From Lentzea albida (lineage in GTDB: Bacteria > Actinomycetota > Actinomycetes > Mycobacteriales > Pseudonocardiaceae), in NCBI RefSeq assembly GCF_900111005.1, contig NZ_FOFV01000002.1:434001-498000 (forward strand): 64,000 nucleotides of DNA, read 5' to 3'. The notes beneath the pieces were generated by a model. The model was not told the DNA's origin and did no database searches. It saw only the letters and a program-made list of their open reading frames with translations. The position numbers were made by a program, and so were the translations under genes. Of the stretch, positions 26,148 through 33,005 are shown one piece after another; the first letter of the stretch is position 1; each line of letters opens with the position of its first letter.

Positions 26148-26640
26148 GGTCAAGAAGCCCAAGAAGAACAGGACCATCACCAACGCCGGGGTCTTCAACC
26201 CCATCGGCACGAAGCTGCGGACGGCGAAGCGCCCCGCGGGCGGCAACGTCCAGCCGCTCGACGTCGACTCCTACGCGAACCTCAAGAAGCGGGAGAAGGT
26301 CGGTGACAACCTGGAGCACGACCACATCCCGTCGTCGGCCGCGCTCAAGAAGGCCGAGGAGAAGCGGCTCGGCCGCAAGCTGACGAGGCAGGAGGCCGAC
26401 GCCCTGCACAACAAGGCGAACGCCATCGAGGTCCCGAAGGACGTCCACGCGAAGAGCGACACCTACCGGGGCAAGAACACGAAGAAGCAGATCGAGGACG
26501 ACGCGGCGGACCTCAGCAAGGCCGCGAACAGGGACTACGCTACGACCCGCAAGAACCTCCTCGCTCACGGTTACTCGGCCAAGGACGTCGACGCGGCTTT
26601 GGACGAGTTGCGCGCTGCGAACCGAAAGAAGGGCATATGA
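26140..26640 (+). CDS. HNH-type nuclease toxin domain as a separate ORF
   Basis: 166 residues, very Lys-rich and visibly less GC-biased than its neighbours. ATG 26140 overlaps the carrier gene's end by 8 nt in the +1 frame. The core DNLEHDHIPSSAALKKAE (His60, Asp61, His62) followed by LGRKLTRQEADALHNKANAIEVP and YRGKNT resembles the DHIPS-type HNH/endonuclease VII-like toxin domains at the C-termini of polymorphic toxins. The basic N-terminus (MPKVKKPKKNR) fits the linker normally joining carrier and toxin. Probably a DNase or RNase used against competitors; family call is from motif memory. The immunity gene follows by ATGA overlap. Confidence 0.65.
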   Translation: MPKVKKPKKNRTITNAGVFNPIGTKLRTAKRPAGGNVQPLDVDSYANLKKREKVGDNLEHDHIPSSAALKKAEEKRLGRKLTRQEADALHNKANAIEVPKDVHAKSDTYRGKNTKKQIEDDAADLSKAANRDYATTRKNLLAHGYSAKDVDAALDELRAANRKKGI

Positions 26641-27083
26641 CGACGGTTTCCGGTGAGATCACCGTGCTGCTGGACGTGCTGGGCCACCGGCAGGGTGACA
26701 GCCGCATCCTCGAAGCGGTCGTCCTGGTCGGCCCCCAGATGGAGGTCAGCGAGTACGACTTCGACGGCGAGAAGTCGACGTACTTCGTCTTCAAGGACGC
26801 CGGCACCGAGCTGCTCTTCGAAGACGACGTCCTGGCCTCGGCGATGGTGAGGACCCAGCCGGATCCCGAGGACGAGACCTACGGCGTGTACCCGCGTCCC
26901 GGCGAACTGGTGCAGGGGCTCTCCGCCACCGCCACCCGCGACGAGGTCAGGGCGTTCCTGGGCAGCCCGGAACGCACCGGCCCGAGCTTCGACCGTTACC
27001 AGGTCAACGGCCGCTACCTGCACTTCGAGTTCGGTGCGGACGGGCGGGTCGCCCGGATCTCCGCGCTGCTCGAACCGGTCTAG
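26637..27083 (+). CDS. Putative immunity protein for the HNH toxin
   Basis: 148 residues, acidic, no signal peptide or membrane helix. The ATG overlaps the toxin stop (ATGA), so toxin and protector would be made together. The second half (YPRPGELVQGLSATATRDEVRAFLGSPERTGPSFDRYQVNGRYLHFEFGADGRVARISAL) resembles small immunity-like proteins that follow toxin genes in actinobacteria. The charge contrast with the Lys-rich toxin supports direct binding. Role is inferred from position; no family name is claimed. Confidence 0.55.
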   Translation: MTTVSGEITVLLDVLGHRQGDSRILEAVVLVGPQMEVSEYDFDGEKSTYFVFKDAGTELLFEDDVLASAMVRTQPDPEDETYGVYPRPGELVQGLSATATRDEVRAFLGSPERTGPSFDRYQVNGRYLHFEFGADGRVARISALLEPV

Positions 27084-27087
27084 GCAC

Positions 27088-27120
27088 ACGGGTCCGCCAC
27101 CGCACCGGTGGCGGACCCGT
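27088..27120 (+). terminator. Perfect 15-bp terminator ending the toxin cassette
   Basis: ACGGGTCCGCCACCG (27088-27102) and CGGTGGCGGACCCGT (27106-27120) form a perfect stem with a 3-nt loop, then TTCTC. It starts 4 nt after the immunity stop and ends 14 nt before the stop of the convergent racemase gene. Confidence 0.85.
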
Positions 27121-27134
27121 TTCTCGTCGCGGGG

Positions 27135-27899
27135 TCAGCGGTTCTCCGCCGCCGAGTACCCGGCACTCCGGTGTCCGTTCCGCAGTGCCGGTACCGCGAA
27201 CGCCTCCAGCAGCCCCGAGTAGGGCTTGGGCGGTGGTGCGGCGAACTCCCCCGCCGCGCTCGTCCGCAAACCCATGCGCACCAACGACTCCACCTGCAGC
27301 ACGGCCGCCTGCACACCGTCCACGACGGGCACACCGACCCGTCGCTCGATCTCCGCGCGTTGCGACGTCATGCCGGCGCACCCGAGCACGACCACGTCCG
27401 ACCCGTCCGCCGCCACCGCCGCCCGGCAGGCGGCGACCACGGCGTCCACCGCGGCCTCCACCTCCAGCACCGGCACGTCGCAGGCCGACACGCCCCGGCA
27501 GAACCCCGCCATGCCGTAGCGGTGGGCGAGGTCCCAGGCCCGGCCTCGGGTGCGGTCCAGTGTCGTGACGACGCTGAACCCCCGTCCCACCAAGGCCGCG
27601 GTGCGCATCGCCGCCTCCGCGATGCCGATCACGGGACCGTCCACCAGTTCGCGGGCGGCCTCCAGGCCCGGATCGCCGAAGCAGGCGATCACGTGGCCGT
27701 CGGCCTCGGAGGACGCGATCTCGGACAGCAGGCCCGGCACGCTGAGCGCCTCGTCGTAGTGGCTCTCGATCGACGCCGGTCCCATCGACGGGCACGTGGT
27801 CCGCACCTGAACTCCTGGTCCGGCGATCGCGGAGGCGGCGCGGCCGATCGCCTCGGTCATGGCCGTGCTGGTGTTGGGGTTGACGACGTGGATCTTCAC
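27135..27899 (-). CDS. Aspartate/glutamate (hydantoin)-type racemase
   Basis: 254 residues from GTG 27899, which overlaps the permease stop (GTGA). The start KIHVVNPNTSTAMTEAIG and the two catalytic Cys regions (VIACFGDPGLEAARE, VVLGCAGMTSQ) are those of the hydantoin racemase branch of the Asp/Glu racemase superfamily, with IGIAEAAMRTAAL in between. It would racemise 5-substituted hydantoins or a related ring. It is the last gene of a GntR-permease-racemase operon; hydantoinase and carbamoylase genes are not present here. Confidence 0.85.
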   Translation of the reverse strand: MKIHVVNPNTSTAMTEAIGRAASAIAGPGVQVRTTCPSMGPASIESHYDEALSVPGLLSEIASSEADGHVIACFGDPGLEAARELVDGPVIGIAEAAMRTAALVGRGFSVVTTLDRTRGRAWDLAHRYGMAGFCRGVSACDVPVLEVEAAVDAVVAACRAAVAADGSDVVVLGCAGMTSQRAEIERRVGVPVVDGVQAAVLQVESLVRMGLRTSAAGEFAAPPPKPYSGLLEAFAVPALRNGHRSAGYSAAENR

Positions 27900-29335
27900 C
27901 GGTTTCCCTTGGACAGCAGGGAGAACAGCGCGAAGCCGAGTGCCATGCCGACGAACCAGCTGTAGGGAGCGGCGGCCGACAGCGCGGGGACCAGGACCGG
28001 GACCATCGCCACGAGGGAGGCCACCACCGTCGAGACGATCGCCTTCGGGTTGTACCCGTTGCGGTACCAGTACTTCCCGCTGGTGGACATGGTGAACAGG
28101 TCGTCGACGTCGACCCGTTGCCGCGCCACGACGTAGTGCCCGGCGATCAGGACGCCGAACAGCGGGCCGATGAACGCGCCCAGCGTCTCCAGCGTGTAGT
28201 GGATGACGGCCGGGTTGTGGTAGAGGTTCCACGGCGTGATCAGCACGGATCCGACCGCGGCGATCATGCCGCCCGCGCGCCAGCTGATGCGGCGCGGGTT
28301 GACGTTGGAGAAGTCGAACGCGGGCGAGATGAAGTTCGCGACGATGTTGATGCCGATCGTGGCGATGCTGAACGTCAGCGCTCCCAGCACGATCGCGAAC
28401 GTGCTGTCGATGCGCGCGACCGTCGCGACCGGATCGGTCAGCAGCTCGCCGAAGACCGGCACGGTCAGGGAGGCGGTGACGACGACCAGCACGGCGAACA
28501 CGAGGAAGTTGACCGGCAGGCCCAGCAGGTTGCCGCGCTTGACGGCCGCGAACGACTTGCCGTAGCGGGAGAAGTCGCCGAAGTTCAGCATCGGGCCGGA
28601 GAAGTACGAGACGACCAGGGCGATGGCGCCGAACATGACCGGCAACGAGGCCCAGCCGGTGTGCTTCACGTCGCCGAGGTTGAAGTCGATCGCGCCCCAG
28701 CCTGCCCGGGCGATCAGGTAGCCCGCGAGCAGGAACATCACGACGTAGACGGCGGGTCCGCAGAAGTCGATGAACCGCCGGATCGTCTCCATGCCCGTCC
28801 AGAACACGGCCGCCTGCAACAACCACAGCGCCGTGAACGACGCCCAGCCGAGCGCCGACAGCCCCAAGAAGCCGTGCTGCTGCACGTCCGCGTACGGCAG
28901 CAACGACGGGAAGAGCTTGAGCAGCACCACGTCCAGGGCCGCGGACGCCAGGTAGGTCTGGATGCCGTACCAGGCCACCGCGATCAGGCCGCGGATGACG
29001 GCGGGCACGTTCGCGCCGAGGACGCCGAACACGCTGCGGCAGATCACCGGGTACGGCACGCCGGTCTGCTGGCTGGGCTTCGCGACGAGGTTGCAGAAGA
29101 AGTACACGATCCCGATGCCCACCAGCAGGGACACCAGGACCTGCCAGCCGCTCAGGCCCAGCAGGAAGAGGCTGCCCGCGGTGACGTACCCGCCGACGCT
29201 GTGCACGTCCGACATCCAGAACGCGAAGATGTTGTAGGAGCCCCAGGTCTGCTTCTCCAGCGGCGCCAGATCGGCGTTGGTCAGCCTGGGGTCGTAGGCG
29301 GGCTTGCTCTCCGTGGTCGTCGCTGTCGCTGTCAT
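27896..29335 (-). CDS. NCS1-family nucleobase/hydantoin permease
   Basis: 479 residues, about twelve membrane helices. NCS1 features: an N-terminal LTNADLAPLEKQTWGSYNIFAFWMSDVHSVGGY with the conserved W-x-x-Y-N and N-x-F-x-x-W elements, SQQTGVPYPVICRSVFG, GPMLNFGDFSRYG, and a long C-terminal YWYRNGYNPKAI. These transporters take up uracil, allantoin or benzyl-hydantoin with Na+ or H+. Coupling to a hydantoin racemase gene suggests a hydantoin or allantoin-like substrate. An inverted repeat lies in its 5' leader next to the upstream GntR gene. Confidence 0.92.
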   Translation of the reverse strand: MTATATTTESKPAYDPRLTNADLAPLEKQTWGSYNIFAFWMSDVHSVGGYVTAGSLFLLGLSGWQVLVSLLVGIGIVYFFCNLVAKPSQQTGVPYPVICRSVFGVLGANVPAVIRGLIAVAWYGIQTYLASAALDVVLLKLFPSLLPYADVQQHGFLGLSALGWASFTALWLLQAAVFWTGMETIRRFIDFCGPAVYVVMFLLAGYLIARAGWGAIDFNLGDVKHTGWASLPVMFGAIALVVSYFSGPMLNFGDFSRYGKSFAAVKRGNLLGLPVNFLVFAVLVVVTASLTVPVFGELLTDPVATVARIDSTFAIVLGALTFSIATIGINIVANFISPAFDFSNVNPRRISWRAGGMIAAVGSVLITPWNLYHNPAVIHYTLETLGAFIGPLFGVLIAGHYVVARQRVDVDDLFTMSTSGKYWYRNGYNPKAIVSTVVASLVAMVPVLVPALSAAAPYSWFVGMALGFALFSLLSKGNR

Positions 29336-29381
29336 CTCCGCACTCCTGCCTGGTGGGGTGTCGCCACCGTAGGGAGGAGTT

Positions 29382-29404
29382 GTTTCCCGGCTGCTACGGG
29401 AAAC
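29382..29404. promoter_or_regulatory. Inverted repeat in the GntR/permease junction
   Basis: GTTTCCCG (29382-29389) and CGGGAAAC (29397-29404) are perfect 8-bp arms around 7 nt, spanning the GntR stop codon and lying 47-69 nt upstream of the permease ATG. It could be an operator for the GntR protein or a weak attenuator. Confidence 0.45.
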
Positions 29405-30122
29405 GTATATCTTCCCCGTCCGCGAACAGGCCGGTGTCCCTCGGCACGGCCGCCAGCGACGAGCGCAGCCGTTCGTGGTGGACGCGGGCGGCCTCGACCA
29501 GAGCGACGGCGTCGCGTGCCACGAACGCGGCGAGCATGCCCTCGTGGTCGGCGTGCAGCGCCCTGCGTTCCTCGTCGGGCACGTGTGCCATGGGCTGCAA
29601 CGGTTCGGTGAGGTTCCAGGCCGACTCGAACATGTCGAGCAGCCGCTTCATGCCGCTCGGCCGGACCAGCGCGAGGTGGAACCGGCGGCTCTCCCTGTGG
29701 TACGCCCGCACGTCCCCGGCCGCCTGCGCGTCGGCCAGCGCGGTGTGCGCGGCGCGAGCCTGTTCGTCGTGCTCGAGGCGCGCACGGGAGACCGCGGCCC
29801 CCAGCGCGGCGGCTTCGAGCACACCCCGCACGACGTACAGCTCGTGCAGCTCCTCGGGGGTCAGCTTCGCGACCGTGTAACCGAAGTTGGGCCGGTGCTC
29901 GACCAGGCCCTCGCCGATCAACGTCTTGAGCGCCTCCCGCACCGGGATCCGGCTCACCCCGAACACCGCCGCCACCTCGTCGACGGGGATGGCGCTGCCC
30001 GGCGGCACGCCGTCGAGCAGGCACCGCCGCAGCTCGGCGAGGATGGCCGCCTGCGCACTGCCACCGCGGTCGGCCTCGAGCTTCGCCACCACGACCGACC
30101 GTCTCCTCGGAGCCCGACTCAT
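29394..30122 (-). CDS. GntR-family regulator, FCD (FadR) subfamily
   Basis: 242 residues from ATG 30122. The N-terminal winged helix (about 20-85) reads AILAELRRCLLDGVPPGSAIPVDEVAAVFGVSRIPVREALKTLIGEGLVEHRPNFGYTVAKL. The C-terminal FCD domain (about 95-225) is all-helical with metal-binding-like His residues (AYHRESRRFHLALV, ALHADHEGML, RVHHERLR). FCD proteins usually bind organic acids or amino-acid-derived ligands. It is first in the operon with the NCS1 permease and racemase and most likely represses them until the imported compound is present. Confidence 0.92.
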   Translation of the reverse strand: MSRAPRRRSVVVAKLEADRGGSAQAAILAELRRCLLDGVPPGSAIPVDEVAAVFGVSRIPVREALKTLIGEGLVEHRPNFGYTVAKLTPEELHELYVVRGVLEAAALGAAVSRARLEHDEQARAAHTALADAQAAGDVRAYHRESRRFHLALVRPSGMKRLLDMFESAWNLTEPLQPMAHVPDEERRALHADHEGMLAAFVARDAVALVEAARVHHERLRSSLAAVPRDTGLFADGEDIRFP

Positions 30123-30138
30123 CCGGACACGGTAGACC

Positions 30139-32367
30139 TCATCCGAGCGGGTCGAGCCGGGCCGGCACGTGCTTGTGCCACGGGGTGCCCGCCCACTCGT
30201 CGCGGTCCTCGGCGGCGGTGAGCTCGTTGGGCGCGACGCCCGTGCGCTCCCGGACCGTGAGCCCGAAGCCGTTGGGCAGCGAGACGTGGCCGGAGCGCAT
30301 GGTGTCGGTCGTGTCCACGGACACCTCCACGCTGCCGCGGCGGGTGGTGATCCTGACCAGGTCGCCGGTCGTGACGCCGAGCCTCGCCGCGTCCGCGACG
30401 CTCATGCGCAGGCGGCCCTCCTGGTCGCGCCGCCGCCAGGTCGGATCGCGCATGATCGTGTTGGCGGTGAAGGCGCGGCGTTCCCCGGCGGAGAGCACGA
30501 ACGGCCACTCCGGGTCCGCGGCCGGCGCGGGCCTGTCGCCCAGCGCTGCCACCGCGGCCAGCAGTTCCGGCACGTCCAGGTTGATCCGGCCGCCCCGTAC
30601 CCGCTGCCAGGACTCGCCGTACTCGTCGTCGGTGATGTGCACGCCGTGCGAGCCCTCGACGATGGCCTCGAAGAGCCTCTCCCCCGCCTGCGGACCGGTT
30701 CCGTAGCCGGCCTTCTCGACCCCGGCGGGGTTCTTGCGGGCGCACTCGTGCGCGGCCATCCACAGCACCGCGGCCGCCGAGGCGTCGTGCGGCAGCGTCG
30801 GGCCGAGCGTGCGGTACAGCAGGACGGACGCGAGCCGCCTCTTCGCCGGATCCGCCAGCGCTCCCAGGAACGCCTGCGCGAACTCGGTGCGTCCGGCGGC
30901 GGCCGCCGCGCGCAACGGGGCGTAGTCGGCTTCGGTGAGCGCGCCGGAGGCCTCGACCAGCCTCGCGTGGATCTCCGGTTCCGGCAGCACGCCCTCCGGT
31001 GCGGGCACGACCGGGTGCCGCAGGTGGAAGACGTTGCGCGGGAAGTCGAAGTTGAAGAACGTGGCCTCGAACTTCTCGAACTGCGTCGGCGCGGGCAGCA
31101 CGTAGTCGGCCAGGCGCGCGGTCTCGGTCATCGCGACGTCGATGACGACCACGAGTTCCAGCGCGGCGAGCGCCTCCCGCATCCGCGCCGAGTCGGCCAG
31201 CGAGTGCGCCGGGTTCGCGCTCTCGACCAGCATCGCCCGGTAGCGAGCCGGGTGGTCGGTGAGGATCTCCTCGGCGATCACGTTGCACGGCACGAGACCA
31301 CTGATGATCGGCGCACCGGCGACCGGGCTGCGCGGGCCTTCACCGGTGGCGTGCCCGCGGTCGCGGCCGAGCGGCACGAGGCTGGAGGGCACGTACTGGG
31401 TGCCCTTCTCGCCGAAGTTGCCGGTGAGCAGCCAGACGAGCTTCTCGACGTAGCTCACCAGCGTGGAGTCGCGGTTCATCTGGACGCCCAGGTCCTCGAA
31501 CACCGCGACCGAGTCCGCGGCGGCGATCCGGGCGGCGACCGCCCGCACCAGCGACTCCTCCACGTCGGCGACGGCGCAGTACTCGCCCACCGGCACCTGC
31601 CGCAGCACGGCGGTCACGGCGTCGAGGCCGTCCGCGTGCTCGGCGAGCCAGTCCGCGGCGACCAGGTCCTCCTGCACGAGCACGGCGGCCAGCGCGGTCA
31701 GCAGGTAGAGGTCGGTGCCGGGCCGCACCTGGAGGTGGAAGTCGGCGAGCTCGGCGGTCTCGGTCCGCACCGGGTCGATCACGACCATCGACCGCGCGGG
31801 GTCCTTCGCGATCTCCTTCAGCACGGACCTGGCGCGCGGGAAGCCGTGCGACTGGTAGGGGTTCTTGCCGACGAACAGCGCGACCTCGCAGTGCTCGAAG
31901 TCCGCGCGGGTCATGTTGCCGAGCAGGCGGGCGCTGACCCAGAACTCACCGGTCTTCTCCTGCGCGAGGGCCGAGGACCGGTATTTGGCGCCGAACGCCG
32001 CGAGCGTGGCGGGCGAGTACGCGCCGCCGAGGTGGTTTCCCTGACCGCCGCCGCCGTAGTAGAAGATCGTCTCGCCGCCGAACGCGTCGCGGACCTCACC
32101 GAGCCGGGCCGCGATCTCGCTGATCGCGGTGTCCCAGCCGATCTCCTCGAACGTCCCGTCCGCCTTGCGGCGCAACGGATGCGTGATCCGGCCGGTGTCG
32201 CCGTTCTGGTGCAGGCCGAGGCGCAGCGCCTTGTTGCAGGTGTAGCCGGCCGACGCGGGGTGGAGCTTGTCCCCGCGGATCTTGTCGAACGACCGGCCGT
32301 CCTCGCCGACGAGGACCTCGATCCCGCAGTTGCACTCGCAGAGGATGCAGGCGCTGGGTTTCCACAC
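30139..32367 (-). CDS. Molybdopterin-dependent oxidoreductase (formate dehydrogenase-like large subunit)
   Basis: 742 residues from GTG 32367, preceded by GGGAG 6 nt upstream. The N-terminal 4Fe-4S motif has Cys8-x2-Cys11-x3-Cys15-x29-Cys45. Molybdopterin domains follow (VALFVGKNPYQSHGFPRAR, MVVIDPVRTETAELADFHLQVRPGTDLYLL, MLVESANPAHSLADS) and a C-terminal molydop-binding domain starts near 640 (LRMSVADAARLGVTTGDLVRITTRRGSVEV). No small or membrane subunit is adjacent. The usual Cys/Sec molybdenum ligand is not obvious; the region reads AQEKTGEFWVSARLLG. It may oxidise formate or another small compound with a separate acceptor. It lies 10 nt downstream of a TetR gene, probably in one operon. 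Confidence 0.85.
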   Translation of the reverse strand: MWKPSACILCECNCGIEVLVGEDGRSFDKIRGDKLHPASAGYTCNKALRLGLHQNGDTGRITHPLRRKADGTFEEIGWDTAISEIAARLGEVRDAFGGETIFYYGGGGQGNHLGGAYSPATLAAFGAKYRSSALAQEKTGEFWVSARLLGNMTRADFEHCEVALFVGKNPYQSHGFPRARSVLKEIAKDPARSMVVIDPVRTETAELADFHLQVRPGTDLYLLTALAAVLVQEDLVAADWLAEHADGLDAVTAVLRQVPVGEYCAVADVEESLVRAVAARIAAADSVAVFEDLGVQMNRDSTLVSYVEKLVWLLTGNFGEKGTQYVPSSLVPLGRDRGHATGEGPRSPVAGAPIISGLVPCNVIAEEILTDHPARYRAMLVESANPAHSLADSARMREALAALELVVVIDVAMTETARLADYVLPAPTQFEKFEATFFNFDFPRNVFHLRHPVVPAPEGVLPEPEIHARLVEASGALTEADYAPLRAAAAAGRTEFAQAFLGALADPAKRRLASVLLYRTLGPTLPHDASAAAVLWMAAHECARKNPAGVEKAGYGTGPQAGERLFEAIVEGSHGVHITDDEYGESWQRVRGGRINLDVPELLAAVAALGDRPAPAADPEWPFVLSAGERRAFTANTIMRDPTWRRRDQEGRLRMSVADAARLGVTTGDLVRITTRRGSVEVSVDTTDTMRSGHVSLPNGFGLTVRERTGVAPNELTAAEDRDEWAGTPWHKHVPARLDPLG

Positions 32368-32377
32368 GGTCGGCTCC

Positions 32378-32956
32378 CTAGTTCGGTCGCTCCAGCAAGG
32401 GTGTGATCTCCGCGAGGACGTCGTCGAGCGGCCCGAGGTCGCGGTGCGCGCGGCAGAGGATGATCGCCCCTTCGACCGCGGACACGACCAGCGTGGCCAG
32501 CCGCTGCGCGCGTGACGCCTCGAAGCCGTTGGCGGACAACGCGTTCGCGATCCCGTCCTGCCACTGGGCGAAGATGTCCCGCACCACGTCGGCGGCGTCG
32601 GGGACGACGTCACGGCCGTCCATCGCCATCGCCGCGGCGGGACATCCCGCCCGGTAGTCGGTCTTGGTCAGCGACCGCTTCCAGAAGGCGACGAGGCGTT
32701 CGACCATCAGGCGCACGTCCCCCTCGGCCGCCGCCTCGGCGACCATCGCGGAGATGTAGTCGCCCGCCAGGCGGACGGCGCCCAGCACCATCTCGTTCCG
32801 GCCTCCGGGGAAGTGGTGGTAGACGGATCCCCGCGGCGCGCCGCTGTGGGCCAGCACGGCGTCGACCGTGACCCCGGCGGCGCCGCGTTCGCGCAGCAGC
32901 AGCACAGCGCTGTCCAGCATCCGCTGCTTGGTGCCCCGCCTGCCCTGCTCGACCAC
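32378..32956 (-). CDS. TetR/AcrR family regulator
   Basis: 192 residues from GTG 32956 with GGAGG close upstream. The HTH (about 8-60) reads RMLDSAVLLLRERGAAGVTVDAVLAHSGAPRGSVYHHFPGGRNEMVLGAV, of the LmrA/YxaF type with the PRGSVYHHFPGGR variant. The C-terminal domain resembles TetR_C_33-like proteins (CPAAAMAMDG). A perfect palindrome sits just upstream, and the molybdoenzyme gene follows directly, so it is likely an autorepressor that controls the oxidoreductase. Confidence 0.92.
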   Translation of the reverse strand: MVEQGRRGTKQRMLDSAVLLLRERGAAGVTVDAVLAHSGAPRGSVYHHFPGGRNEMVLGAVRLAGDYISAMVAEAAAEGDVRLMVERLVAFWKRSLTKTDYRAGCPAAAMAMDGRDVVPDAADVVRDIFAQWQDGIANALSANGFEASRAQRLATLVVSAVEGAIILCRAHRDLGPLDDVLAEITPLLERPN

Positions 32957-32977
32957 CGCACCTCCTCGCTTGGATCT

Positions 32978-33001
32978 GCACTATGGCAGAGACCATAGTG
33001 C
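32978..33001. promoter_or_regulatory. Perfect operator palindrome of the TetR operon
   Basis: GCACTATGG (32978-32986) and CCATAGTGC (32993-33001) are exact 9-bp arms around CAGAGA, 22 nt upstream of the TetR start. The symmetric CTATGG/CCATAG cores can double as -10 boxes. Size and position are standard for TetR autoregulation. Confidence 0.8.
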
Positions 33002-33005
33002 GCTG

